NCBI RefSeq assembly: GCF_001425165.1
Contig: NZ_LMDU01000013.1
Location: 310,001 to 374,000 of the forward strand
DNA: 64,000 nucleotides
Reading direction: 5' to 3'
Source of the DNA: Pelomonas sp. Root405
Lineage (GTDB): Bacteria > Pseudomonadota > Gammaproteobacteria > Burkholderiales > Burkholderiaceae_C
Numbering within the stretch: the first letter of the stretch is position 1; each line of letters starts with the position of its first letter. Under the pieces are notes generated by a model, which searched no databases, had not been told where the DNA came from, and worked only from the letters and a program-made list of their open reading frames with translations. Shown in pieces: positions 45,871-54,140 of the stretch. The translations under genes were made by a program, and so were the position numbers.

Positions 45871-45892
45871 GGATTCATCCTAAAAGCTTTGT

Positions 45893-46028
45893 TGCATGCG
45901 TATGCACAAGGAAAACCCTAGCCGTTGGTTGGTTCGTCAGTGGCGCGGGCTAAAGCGCTTTACTACCTGCTTACTTGACAGACAGCGCGTGCAACGGTTC
46001 ATATAGATTTTCTATGCATTCGTATGCA
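45893..46028 (-). promoter_or_regulatory. Promoter and paired LacI-type operators of the 13-gene unit
   Basis: Two near-perfect palindromes share the form TGCATnCGTATGCA: TGCATGCGTATGCA (45893-45906 approx.) and TGCATTCGTATGCA (46015-46028), 122 bases apart. The central CG is typical of LacI-family operators. On the minus strand, -35 TTGCAT (46028-46023, inside the distal operator), a 17-base spacer and -10 TATATG (46005-46000) form a sigma70-type promoter. The proximal operator lies ~25 bases before the first start codon. Repression by looping by the operon's own LacI protein is inferred. Confidence 0.7.
45951..45962. promoter_or_regulatory. TAAAGCGCTTTA palindrome
   Basis: A perfect 12-base palindrome between the two LacI-type operators, downstream of the predicted -10. 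It resembles binding sites of other LacI/GalR regulators and could be a third operator or a site for a second regulator. No protein can be assigned from sequence. Confidence 0.4.
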
Positions 46029-46117
46029 ACGACTTGCATAGGAATCGACGATCACGCACCGGATGCACGGCCAATGCCGCCACTGGCGCCGGCCTGCCCG
46101 GCGTAGCGCGATGGTCG

Positions 46118-47287
46118 CTACAGCACCTCAACTACAAGCTGCTGCCCCGCTGTACCCAGGCCTGCAATGAAGGTGGTGAGACGCAGATCCGTGCTGCCGT
46201 TGGCCGGCACGGTGTAGGTGCCCAGTACCTGGCGCGGCTGGGTCGGTGTCGTCCAGAGCGTCACTGCATTGCCGTTGAGCGTCGCCGGGCTGTTGAAGGT
46301 GAAGCTCGGCGTGTCGGTGGCGGCCGTGAAGCTGGAGGCGAAGGACAGCCGCACCGTCCGCGCCTGGGCGTTGCCATTGGTGACACGCAGGGTCACGTCG
46401 TACTTGTGGCCATAGTTGCCGTAGCTGCGGCTGGTGGAGTCAGCCAGGCGGTAGAAGGCCGGGCGGGTCTGGTCCTGCAGGTTGGCGTTGAACTTGGACG
46501 CCGTGTTGAACGCATAGGCCGTGTGCAGGCCGGTGCCGGCAGGCAGCGCGACCGTGGTGGTGCCGGCCACCAGGCTCTTGTCGAACACACCTGCTTCTCG
46601 CCCATAGGCATTGCTGCCCTCCGGCTTGATGTCGCCGACGGCCGACCCGCCCTGGGTGGCGTTTATCGCGTCCTGCGTGCTGCCGCTGCTGGTGACGACG
46701 CTGTAGAGGTAGATCGGCTGGCTGCCGCAAACCTCAAAACGCCCGTCGAGCATGTTGTTGTTGTTCATCGCCAGCTTGGCGATCTCCGTGCCCTGGAAGG
46801 CACCGACCGAGCGGCCGCTGAAGCTGGTGCCGAAGCTGCCGTTCAGCCAATCCTTGGCGACGAAGAAGCTCTGGCCGGTACCCTGGCCCGTCAGCGGCTT
46901 CTGCGCGTTCGTGTACATCGAGCCCTTGGCGCTGACGGTGATGGTCGCGTTGTTGGGGTTGGTGGCGATCAGGTGCAGCGTGCCGGCCGAGCCCTTCTGG
47001 TTGATGTGGAAGAGGTAGGCGTTGTGGCAGCCGGGCAGCGCATAGGCGCTGCCGCCCCGCGTCGAGTCCACGCGGGCGTCCTGCATGAGCCAGCCGGTGC
47101 CGCGGAAGATCTCGGGGTTATTGCTTTTCCAGATGGGATAGCCGCCATAGCCGATAGACAGCGGATGCAGCAGGTTGTCGGCCACCTTCTGGTTGGTGGC
47201 GAGCAGGCCCGAGTGCCAGGTCTGGGCCATGGCGGGCGCGGCGATCAGCAAAAGGAGCAGGGAAGAAGCGCGTGGAACGACATTCAT
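46118..47287 (-). CDS. Secreted protein of unknown function (possibly DUF3370-like)
   Basis: 389 residues from ATG 47287. The signal peptide is MNVVPRASSLLLLLIAAPAMA. The mature protein is Asn/Ser/Thr-rich and beta-structured: YGGYPIWKSNNPEIFRGTG, CHNAYLFHINQKGSAG, TLHLIATNPNNATITVSAK, ending with strands such as RTVRLSFASSF. The SNNPE segment and overall plan faintly recall DUF3370 proteins of cyanobacteria; this is a weak impression only. Three cysteines could form disulfides. It sits between the two catabolic loci, 219 bases after the DUF5009 gene, and may be an extracellular glycan-associated protein. Confidence 0.6.
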   Translation of the reverse strand: MNVVPRASSLLLLLIAAPAMAQTWHSGLLATNQKVADNLLHPLSIGYGGYPIWKSNNPEIFRGTGWLMQDARVDSTRGGSAYALPGCHNAYLFHINQKGSAGTLHLIATNPNNATITVSAKGSMYTNAQKPLTGQGTGQSFFVAKDWLNGSFGTSFSGRSVGAFQGTEIAKLAMNNNNMLDGRFEVCGSQPIYLYSVVTSSGSTQDAINATQGGSAVGDIKPEGSNAYGREAGVFDKSLVAGTTTVALPAGTGLHTAYAFNTASKFNANLQDQTRPAFYRLADSTSRSYGNYGHKYDVTLRVTNGNAQARTVRLSFASSFTAATDTPSFTFNSPATLNGNAVTLWTTPTQPRQVLGTYTVPANGSTDLRLTTFIAGLGTAGQQLVVEVL

Positions 47288-47506
47288 GGTGGGACTCACG
47301 AGGCAAAGACGTTGATGACCGGGATGACGTACAGCTGCCAGGGCGTTCCGGGGCGGCGCACGTGCGCGGCTCATGGCGTCAGCCCAGCGGTCTCAGCGCC
47401 AGCACCGCGCGCGGCCATGTGGCGGTGGTCCGCCAGATCGGGGCGTGCATCTCAGCCCTGGGCGTTGACAGCGAGGCCTGGGCAAGCATGAGAAGCGGGC
47501 AGCGCA

Positions 47507-48772
47507 TCAAGCCCGCCACATCCAGCCAAGGCGATTGGCTGCAAGCGTCAACGCGGCCACTGCTCCAGTGAACAGCACGCCCTTCAGCAAAGCCAGGGCG
47601 GCCGAGCCGTTGAGCGCGTTCCACAGCGGAAGCAGGCCGGTCAGCTGCAGCAGCGGCAAGATACACAGGCTTCCAGCCACATAGGCCAGCATCGGGTTGC
47701 GCCCCAGCGCGGCGGCAAGCCCCCAGCCGCGCACCGTCTGCAGCGCGACAAGGAGCAATGCGCTCAGCCCCGCCGTCAGCACCTGGTAGCTGAAAGTAGA
47801 AGGGTCCTTGCGGATGCCGCCCTGCAGCGGCTCCAGCAGCAGTGCCAGCAGCACCAGGCCGGCGGCCATCGGCCAGGCGCGCGCCGCGAAGCCACCCTCG
47901 CGCGCCGCGCGCATGGCGCCCCAGGCGAGTAATGGCGCGGTCAACAGCGCGTTCAGCGCGGGCTCTCGGGCTTGCAGCAGCGCGAGATTGGTCAGCACGA
48001 CCAGCGCCGCCAACGCCCCCAGCAGGCGGTCGCGGTTGGCCGCCTCGCCACGCGCCAGCGCATCACCCATCGCCATGCCGGGCACGACGATAAGCAGGTA
48101 CTTGAGGAAGGCGAATCGCCAGGCCCAATCGGCCGGCGTCCAGATGAACGCGCGCGTCCACGCCTCAGGCGGCGCCAGCATGACGGCGACGACGGCCAGC
48201 AGCGCCCACCAGCGCCAGGCCTCGCGGCCACCACGCGTTGCCGCCCAAAGCAGCGTGCCGACGCCGGCCATGGCCGCCAGCACGACAAGAATGATGTCGT
48301 GACGCGACGGGTCAACGCCCACCCACCCCCACGTCGCGGCGATGGCCGCCCAGGCAAACACTTTCACCCGCGGCGATACGCGCCGCACCACCAGCAGGCC
48401 CAGCAGGAAAAACGCAGCGAGCGACAACCAGGGGCTCACATGCGCCGTTTTGAACTGCTGCGTGAAGAGGGCAAAGAACAGCAAGAGCGCAAACCGTCGC
48501 AGTCCGCTGCGTGCGGCCAGGCCCAGCGGCTGGTCCCGCAAGGCCACCGGTACCGCAGCGCCCAGCGCGAACAGGAACATCGGGAAGACCAGGTCCACCC
48601 ACGTGAGCCCCGCCAGCGTCGGGATGAAGCGGTGCGTGGGTGGCGGTAACTGGGCGTGATACATCCACGCCGGCAGCGCCCCTCCGAAGCCAACGCTGCC
48701 GCTGAGGACCATGCCGAGCACGGCAAGGCCGCGCAGCGCGTCCAGAGCCGGATCGCGCACGGCCACCGTCAT
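47507..48772 (-). CDS. DUF5009/HGSNAT-like multi-pass membrane protein
   Basis: 421 residues with ~11 hydrophobic helices. The N-terminus RDPALDALRGLAVLGMV carries the ALDxxRG motif of acyltransferase-type membrane proteins. The HRFIPTLAGLTWVDLVFPMFLFALGAA region (in pieces) matches NagX/DUF5009 and the heparan-alpha-glucosaminide N-acetyltransferase family. Such proteins recur in N-acetylglucosamine catabolic loci and may acetylate amino sugars across the membrane or transport them. It follows nanE by 57 bases, consistent with an amino-sugar role. Biochemical activity here is unproven. Confidence 0.8.
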   Translation of the reverse strand: MTVAVRDPALDALRGLAVLGMVLSGSVGFGGALPAWMYHAQLPPPTHRFIPTLAGLTWVDLVFPMFLFALGAAVPVALRDQPLGLAARSGLRRFALLLFFALFTQQFKTAHVSPWLSLAAFFLLGLLVVRRVSPRVKVFAWAAIAATWGWVGVDPSRHDIILVVLAAMAGVGTLLWAATRGGREAWRWWALLAVVAVMLAPPEAWTRAFIWTPADWAWRFAFLKYLLIVVPGMAMGDALARGEAANRDRLLGALAALVVLTNLALLQAREPALNALLTAPLLAWGAMRAAREGGFAARAWPMAAGLVLLALLLEPLQGGIRKDPSTFSYQVLTAGLSALLLVALQTVRGWGLAAALGRNPMLAYVAGSLCILPLLQLTGLLPLWNALNGSAALALLKGVLFTGAVAALTLAANRLGWMWRA

Positions 48773-48829
48773 GCCAGCCCGGTCAGCGTTCGCATGAAGA
48801 TACCGAACCGCCTTCGCCAGCGGGAGCCG

Positions 48830-49507
48830 TCACAAGACCTGTCCGCTGGCAGCAAACCACTGAGTGACAAGTTCCGTGCGGGTGATGGCGGTGCCGACGG
48901 TCACGGCCCAGGCCCCCAGCGCCAGGGCCTCGCGGACTTGAGCCGGCGTATGGATGCGCCCCTCGGCCATCACCCGCGGGTGCTCGGCGGCCAGTTGCTG
49001 GAGCAGCGACCAGTCGGGATCGGTGGGCACAGGGCCGCCCGTGTAACCGCTCAGCGTCGTGCCCACGATGTCGAAGCCCAGCCGAACTGCCTCGCGGCCT
49101 TCGGCCAGAGTCGCGCAGTCGGCCATGGCCAGGCAACCGCGGGAGCGGATGGCGCCCAGCAGCGCCTCGACGGTGGCCGGCCGTGGGCGGGCCGTGGCGT
49201 CGATGGCGATCACATCGGCACCTGCATCGGCCAGCGCCTGCACGTCGGCGGCCTCCGGCGTGATGCGCACGGGGCTGCCCGGCAGCGAGCGCTTGACGAT
49301 GCCGATCAACAGCGCCGCCGCCAGACGCCGCCGCACATGAGCCAGCCGCGCCGCGCCCTCTATGCGCAAGCCCTGGGCGCCGCCGCTCAGGGCCGCCTCA
49401 GCCATGCGCGCAACGACTTCGTCATGGTCCAAGGGGCCGTCGTCAACGGGCTGGCAACTCACCACCAAGCCCCGCCGCAGGCGCTTGTCCAGCTCCTCCA
49501 AGGTCAC
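48830..49507 (-). CDS. nanE: N-acetylmannosamine-6-phosphate 2-epimerase
   Basis: 225 residues, normal NanE size. The family opening GLVVSCQPV, catalytic K72 (GIVKRS) and E182 (AEGRIHTP) are present, on a (beta/alpha)8 barrel with IDATARPRP and GYTGG phosphate-loop segments. It converts ManNAc-6-P to GlcNAc-6-P in the cytoplasm. It overlaps the GntR regulator stop by 4 bases. With the NanK-like kinase across the divergent promoter it gives a ManNAc to GlcNAc-6-P route. No NanA sialic-acid lyase is present, so sialic acid itself is an unlikely substrate. Confidence 0.93.
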   Translation of the reverse strand: MTLEELDKRLRRGLVVSCQPVDDGPLDHDEVVARMAEAALSGGAQGLRIEGAARLAHVRRRLAAALLIGIVKRSLPGSPVRITPEAADVQALADAGADVIAIDATARPRPATVEALLGAIRSRGCLAMADCATLAEGREAVRLGFDIVGTTLSGYTGGPVPTDPDWSLLQQLAAEHPRVMAEGRIHTPAQVREALALGAWAVTVGTAITRTELVTQWFAASGQVL

Positions 49508-50238
49508 TCGACATCCCCCGACACACTTTGAGGCGCACGCAGCACATTCACCTCGAAGCGGTAGCGGTCCGCCCGATACAGCGTGCGGGCGAACTCGACG
49601 ATCTCACCGGTGTTGCTCAGCACCAGGCGCTCCACCAGCAGCGACGGCGAGAACGGCGGTACTTCGAGCAGGTCGGCCTCCTCTTCGCTGAGGACGGTGG
49701 CCTGTACCTCCTGCACCGCGCTTCGGATCACGACGCCCGAACGCTGCAGCAGCTCGTACAGCGAGCCGGTGCGCAGCTGCTCGGCATCCACCTCGGGTGC
49801 CCGCGCCTTGATCAGGTAGACGGTCTCCAGCGCCATCGGCTCTTCGTTCGCAAAGCGCAGGCGCTTGAGCTCCATCAACGCGGCACCCGGTGTCAGCTTG
49901 AGCTTCTGCGCGAGCTTGGCGTTGGCGCCCAGCTCCTTCACGCTGAGCACCTCGCTGCTGGGCGTGAGGCCGCGCTCGCGCATGTCCTCGCTGAAGCTCA
50001 TCAGCTGCAGTTGCTTGATCACCGGCTGACCACTGACGAAGGTACCGGCGCCCTGTCGGCGGTCTAGCAGGCCCTCGTGCTCCAGGTCGCTCAGGGCACG
50101 GCGCAACGTCTCGCGGGCCACGCCCAAGCGCTCCGACAGCTCGCGCTCAGGCGGGAGGCGGCCACCGCTGTGCTGTTCCACCAGGGTCAGCAGCTGTTCC
50201 TTCAGCTGCTGTCGTTTCAGGGCTCGGTCTGACGGCAT
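49504..50238 (-). CDS. GntR/HutC-family regulator (NagR-like)
   Basis: 244 residues. The N-terminal winged HTH (LPPERELSERLGVARETLRRAL, given in parts: RLGVARETLRRALSDLE, HEGLLDRRQGAGTFV) is followed by a UTRA ligand-binding domain (LKRLRFANEEPMALETVYLI). This is the architecture of NagR/HutC regulators that sense GlcNAc-6-P or similar. It is divergent from the sugar ABC operon and first in an operon with nanE, so it very likely controls both arms by binding the 152-base spacer. The natural inducer is probably ManNAc-6-P, GlcNAc-6-P or GlcN-6-P. Confidence 0.92.
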   Translation of the reverse strand: MPSDRALKRQQLKEQLLTLVEQHSGGRLPPERELSERLGVARETLRRALSDLEHEGLLDRRQGAGTFVSGQPVIKQLQLMSFSEDMRERGLTPSSEVLSVKELGANAKLAQKLKLTPGAALMELKRLRFANEEPMALETVYLIKARAPEVDAEQLRTGSLYELLQRSGVVIRSAVQEVQATVLSEEEADLLEVPPFSPSLLVERLVLSNTGEIVEFARTLYRADRYRFEVNVLRAPQSVSGDVE

Positions 50239-50250
50239 GCATGGCCTTCT

Positions 50251-50347
50251 ATTGGTCTAACTTCCAGGCAGATTGTCCTGGACCAAATACGCGGCCAATA
50301 TAGCCTTTTCATGGATGATTGAAAAGAGACCATTTGTATACCATTTG
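50251..50347. promoter_or_regulatory. Candidate GntR operators in the divergent ManNAc promoter region
   Basis: TTGGTC (50252-50257) is inverted to GACCAA (50281-50286). GTCCTGGAC (50275-50283) is a small palindrome. TTGTATACCA (50334-50343) is close to the HutC/NagR-type TGGTATACCA and lies within two direct ACCATTTG repeats (50329-50336 and 50340-50347), 11 bases apart. The cluster fits binding by the adjacent GntR protein; which element is the true operator is uncertain. Confidence 0.5.
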
Positions 50348-50390
50348 CTTGCCGCCGTGCTTTGGTTCAGGTAAGGTGCCAGCCTCTGAC

Positions 50391-51626
50391 ATGAAACGCC
50401 ATTTCCTTCTCATTGCGGCCTCCGCACTGCTGACCACCGGCGCCCACGGCCGCAGCCTGGAGTTCTGGACCATGCAGCTGTCGCCGCAGCTCGACGGCTA
50501 CATGCAGGGGCTGATCGCGCGCTACGAGGCCGCTCACCCGGGCACCCGCGTCAAGTGGGTGGACCTGCCCTGGGCTGAGATGGAGCGCAAGGTGTTGACG
50601 GCGATCGCGGCCGGCCAGGCACCCGATGTCGTCAATCTGAACCCGCAGTTCGCCGCCAAACTCGCCGAATTCGGTGCGCTGGCCGAGCCCGAGCAATACC
50701 TGACGCCGGACCAGGTCGCCAGCTACCTGCCCGCAGCCTGGGCCGGCAACCGCCTGGCCGGCAAGACCTTCGCCCTGCCCTGGTACGTGACGGTCAACCT
50801 CACGCTGCACCGCCCGAGCCTGCTGCGGGACGCCGGCGTTACCGCCGTGCCGCGCTCACATGCCGAACTGCTGGCCGCCGCACCACGTCTGGCCGCGAAG
50901 GGGCGCCATGCCTACTTTCCTGCGCTGGATGGCTCACACCCGTTGGAGACGCTGGTTGCGATGGGCGCGCCGCTACTGGACGCGCGCGGCTGCCCCGGCT
51001 TTAACAACGCCGACGGCGCCGCCGCCTTCGGCTTCTATCGCGACCTGTATCAGCAGCGGCTGGTGCCGCGCAACGTCGTCACCGAAGGGCATCGCAAGGC
51101 GGTCGAGCTCTTCGTCGCGGGCGAGGTGGCCATGATCTCCACCGGCATGCAATTCCTCAACTTCATCAAGACCAGCAATGCCGGCCTCTATGCGGACATC
51201 GACATTGCGCCGCCGCTGGCCAGGCCCGGCGTGCCACCCAACCTCGCCGTCATGAATCTCGCCGTGCCGCAGGCCTCCGGTCACAAGCAGGCTGCCTTCG
51301 AATTCGCCGCATTCGTCAGCAACGCCGACAACCAGCTGGCATTCGCGCGCGCCGTCCCGGTGCTGCCCAGCGCCAGGGCGAGCTATGCGGACCCCTTCCT
51401 GTCGACGACGCCGGCCAGCCGCGACCTGACAGACCGTGCGCGGGCGCTGTCGGCAGCGCTGGTGCAGCACGGCCAGGTGCTGGTGCCGCCCATGCGCGCT
51501 TACAGCAAGCTGCGCAACAGCTTTGCCATCCAGCTGCAATCGCAGATGCTGGGCAAGCAGAGCCTTCCATCCGCCCTTCAGACCGTCACAGCGCAATGGG
51601 CGAACCTGCTGGGATGCAAGCCATGA
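50391..51626 (+). CDS. Sugar ABC transporter substrate-binding protein
   Basis: 411 residues from ATG 50391. The signal peptide is MKRHFLLIAASALLTTGAHG. The mature protein is an SBP_bac_1 family binder: LEFWTMQLSPQLDGYMQGL, PDVVNLNPQFAAKLAEFGAL, TFALPWYVTVNL, VAMISTGMQFLNFI. It delivers an oligosaccharide to the two MalFG-type permeases. It is the first gene of a nine-gene operon coupled to nanK by a 4-base overlap. The upstream extension from 50319 overlaps the promoter region and is rejected. Specificity is inferred from neighbours to be a ManNAc-containing sugar. Confidence 0.92.
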   Translation: MKRHFLLIAASALLTTGAHGRSLEFWTMQLSPQLDGYMQGLIARYEAAHPGTRVKWVDLPWAEMERKVLTAIAAGQAPDVVNLNPQFAAKLAEFGALAEPEQYLTPDQVASYLPAAWAGNRLAGKTFALPWYVTVNLTLHRPSLLRDAGVTAVPRSHAELLAAAPRLAAKGRHAYFPALDGSHPLETLVAMGAPLLDARGCPGFNNADGAAAFGFYRDLYQQRLVPRNVVTEGHRKAVELFVAGEVAMISTGMQFLNFIKTSNAGLYADIDIAPPLARPGVPPNLAVMNLAVPQASGHKQAAFEFAAFVSNADNQLAFARAVPVLPSARASYADPFLSTTPASRDLTDRARALSAALVQHGQVLVPPMRAYSKLRNSFAIQLQSQMLGKQSLPSALQTVTAQWANLLGCKP

Positions 51627-52474
51627 CGCCGGACTGCGTGCTGGCGGCGGACCTGGGCGGCACCAAGATCCTTGCGGCGCTCGTCGACGCTGAAGGTGCC
51701 ACCTCGCGGCTGTTCGAGGTGGCGACGCCGGCGCAAAGCGGCGCGGCCGCCGTTTGCGAAGCCCTGCGCCAGCTGCTGGAGCAGGTCCAGGGCGGCGCGC
51801 GACCGCGCGCCATCGGCCTGTCGCTTGCCGGCGTCATCGACCCAAAGACCGCCCGCGTCATCGACGCCACCGACGCCCTGCCCGGCTGGAAAGGCACCGC
51901 GCTGCGCGCCGAGCTAGCCGGGTTCCATCTGCCTATCGCGGCGCGCAACGACGTGCATGCGGCGCTCATCGGCGAGAGCTGGCTGGGTGCCCTGCGCGAT
52001 TGTCGCCACGGTGCGCTGCTGACGCTGGGCACCGGCCTGGGCGCCGCCTTCCTCGTCGATGGCCGCCTGCACGAGGGCCACGGTCAACTCGCCGGCCATC
52101 TCGGCCGCACCGAATGGCTGCATCAAGGCCACCGCGTACCGCTGGAGTCGCTGTTGTCGGGCACGGGCCTGGCCCGCCTGCATGGCGGCGCTGCCGATGG
52201 TCGCGAGGTCATCGCCAGGCTGGGCGACCCGGCCGCCAAGGCGGCGCTGCAGGCCTGGGTCGACCTGCTGGCCCTGCAGCTGCGCAACTTGCACTGGGCC
52301 TTCGACCCCGGCCGCGTGTTGATCGGCGGCGGCATGATCGACGCCCGTGAGCACTGGTGGCCGCTGCTCACGCCTGAGCTGGCGGACCTGCCGCTGGACG
52401 TGCAGCCCGCCGAACTCGGGTCGCGCGCCGGTTTGCTGGGCGCCGCCCGCATGGCCTGGGAGACTCTGGCATGA
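51623..52474 (+). CDS. nanK: ROK-family kinase, N-acetylmannosamine kinase-like
   Basis: 283 residues from the coupled ATG 51623. The ATP-binding DLGGTKILAALVD and the phosphate-2 region LTLGTGLGAAFLVDG are typical of ROK sugar kinases. The catalytic Asp is in ARNDVHAAL. The zinc-finger CxCGxxGCxE after the GHxGRTE segment is absent (GHLGRTEWLHQGHRVPLESL). Because NanE needs ManNAc-6-P, the kinase probably phosphorylates ManNAc. The missing zinc motif has precedent in some NanK proteins, so activity is still plausible. 4-base overlaps on both sides. Confidence 0.85.
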   Translation: MTPDCVLAADLGGTKILAALVDAEGATSRLFEVATPAQSGAAAVCEALRQLLEQVQGGARPRAIGLSLAGVIDPKTARVIDATDALPGWKGTALRAELAGFHLPIAARNDVHAALIGESWLGALRDCRHGALLTLGTGLGAAFLVDGRLHEGHGQLAGHLGRTEWLHQGHRVPLESLLSGTGLARLHGGAADGREVIARLGDPAAKAALQAWVDLLALQLRNLHWAFDPGRVLIGGGMIDAREHWWPLLTPELADLPLDVQPAELGSRAGLLGAARMAWETLA

Positions 52475-53331
52475 AAGAGAAGCCCTGGGTCACCCTGATA
52501 TTCCTGCTGCCTGCTTGCAGCCTGCTCGGCGGCTTCGTGCTCTACCCGGCCGCGCAGGCGTTGTGGCTGAGCTTCACCGACTACAACATGATCACGCCGA
52601 CCCGCTTCGTCGGCGTGGACAACTACGCGCGCCTGGCGGCCGACCCCTTCTTCTGGGCTGCGCTGCGCAACAGCCTGCTTTACCTCGTCGTCGTGGTGCC
52701 GCTGTTGGTGCTGCTGCCCATCGTGCTCGCCGTGGGCGTGAATGCCGCGCTGCCGGGCATCCGGCTGTTCCGCGCGCTGTTCTACCTGCCGGTGGTGACC
52801 TCGCTGGTCATCTCCGGCCTGATCTGGAAATGGGTCTACGAGGAAAAGGGCCTGCTCAACCACGCGCTGCTCGCGGTGGGCCTGGTCGATACGCCCGTCG
52901 CCTTCCTGACCGACCCTGGCGTTGCGATCTTCGCCGTGATGGCCGTCACGCTGTGGAGCGGCATGGGCTATTACATGATCATCTACCTGGCCGGCCTGCA
53001 GGGCATCCCGCGCTCGCTCTACGAGGTGGCAGCGCTGGAAGGCGTGAGCGCCTGGCAGCAGTTCTGGCACATCACCGTGCCGCTGCTGCGGCCCAGCATG
53101 GCCATCGTCGCCGTCATGTCGTCCATCGCAGCCATGAAGGTCTTCGAGGAGATCTATGTGATGACCCAGGGCGGGCCGATGGCGGCCACCAAGACGCTGG
53201 TGTATTTCATCTACGAGACGGCCTTCGTCGAGTTCGAGATGGGGCAGGCCGCCGCGGCCGGCATGGCGCTGTTCGTCATCACGCTGGCGCTGTCGCTGCT
53301 GCAGTTGCGCCTGCTGCGGAAAAAGGCATGA
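52471..53331 (+). CDS. Sugar ABC transporter permease (MalF/UgpA type)
   Basis: 286 residues, six membrane helices. N-terminal LIFLLPACSLLGGFVLYPAA is the usual first helix; the permease signature EVAALEGVSAWQQFWHITVPLL (as EVAALEGVSAWQQF, HITVPLL) is the EAA loop that docks on the ATPase. Forms the channel with the second permease for the sugar delivered by the binding protein. Coupled to nanK and the next permease by ATGA overlaps. CUT1-class transporters handle di- and oligosaccharides or glycerol phosphates. Confidence 0.92.
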   Translation: MKEKPWVTLIFLLPACSLLGGFVLYPAAQALWLSFTDYNMITPTRFVGVDNYARLAADPFFWAALRNSLLYLVVVVPLLVLLPIVLAVGVNAALPGIRLFRALFYLPVVTSLVISGLIWKWVYEEKGLLNHALLAVGLVDTPVAFLTDPGVAIFAVMAVTLWSGMGYYMIIYLAGLQGIPRSLYEVAALEGVSAWQQFWHITVPLLRPSMAIVAVMSSIAAMKVFEEIYVMTQGGPMAATKTLVYFIYETAFVEFEMGQAAAAGMALFVITLALSLLQLRLLRKKA

Positions 53332-54140
53332 GCAAGCTGCTGCGCTACCTGGCATTGGTCGCCTGGGCAGTCGTCACCATCGGCCCCTTCCTGTGGCTGC
53401 TGTCCACCTCGCTGAAGGGCCCGGCCGAGAACCTGTTCGCCCAGCCGCCGCAGCTGCTGCCGGCCCAGCCGACGCTGGAGAACTTCAAGCGCGTGCTGCA
53501 GAGCCAGCCGATGTTCAGCTACCTGCTCAACAGCTTGGAGGTAGCGCTGCTGGCCGTGGCCTGCAACCTGTGCTTCGCGTCGCTGGCCGGCTATGCGCTG
53601 GCGCGCATCGACTTCCGCGCCAAGCCCCTCGTCTTCGGCGCGTTGCTGGCCAGCATGATGCTGCCCTTCCAGCTGCTGATGATCCCCGTCTACCAACTGG
53701 CGCTGAGCCTGGGCCTGCGCAACACGCTCATCGGCCTGGTGCTGCCACATGCCTGCACGGCCTTCGGCATCTTCCTGATGCGCCAGGCCTTCGACGCGAT
53801 CCCGCGTGCCCTGGAAGAGGCGGCAGTGATGGAAGGCGTCGGGCGGTTCCGCATCTGGGCCTTCGTCTGCCTGCCGCTGGTGCGCCCGCAACTCGCCACG
53901 CTGGCCGTCTTCACCTTCATCGCGGCCTGGGGCGACTTCCTGTGGCCGCTGATCCTGAACGACGACCCCGCCCGTTTCACGCTGCCGCTGGGCGTGAACC
54001 GTCTGGCCGGCCTGTTCTCCCTTGACTGGCGCCTGGTGGCCGCCGGCGCGGTGTTCAGCCTCATTCCCGTGCTCGTCGTGTTCGCGTTCAGCCAGAAGTT
54101 CTTCATCGAGGGGGCGCTCAAGGGCGCCGTGAAGCAGTGA
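53328..54140 (+). CDS. Sugar ABC transporter permease (MalG/UgpE type)
   Basis: 270 residues from ATG 53328, six membrane helices. The EAA loop is EEAAVMEGVGRFRIWAFVCLPL; other family segments are TSLKGPAENLF near the N-terminus and AWGDFLWPLILNDDP. Partner of the preceding permease. Its stop overlaps a GTG start of the GH38 gene (GTGA). A longer frame opening inside the previous gene is a shadow and not used. Confidence 0.92.
   Translation: MSKLLRYLALVAWAVVTIGPFLWLLSTSLKGPAENLFAQPPQLLPAQPTLENFKRVLQSQPMFSYLLNSLEVALLAVACNLCFASLAGYALARIDFRAKPLVFGALLASMMLPFQLLMIPVYQLALSLGLRNTLIGLVLPHACTAFGIFLMRQAFDAIPRALEEAAVMEGVGRFRIWAFVCLPLVRPQLATLAVFTFIAAWGDFLWPLILNDDPARFTLPLGVNRLAGLFSLDWRLVAAGAVFSLIPVLVVFAFSQKFFIEGALKGAVKQ

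Noticed and set aside
48830-52474. Sialic acid catabolic locus (nan operon)
   Set aside because: NanE and NanK-like genes are present but NanA, a sialic transporter and a sialidase are not, so ManNAc itself is the more likely substrate.
52347-53327. Fusion-like extension of the second permease upstream
   Set aside because: It overlaps nanK and the first permease in another frame; the coupled ATG at 53328 gives a normal MalG-type length.
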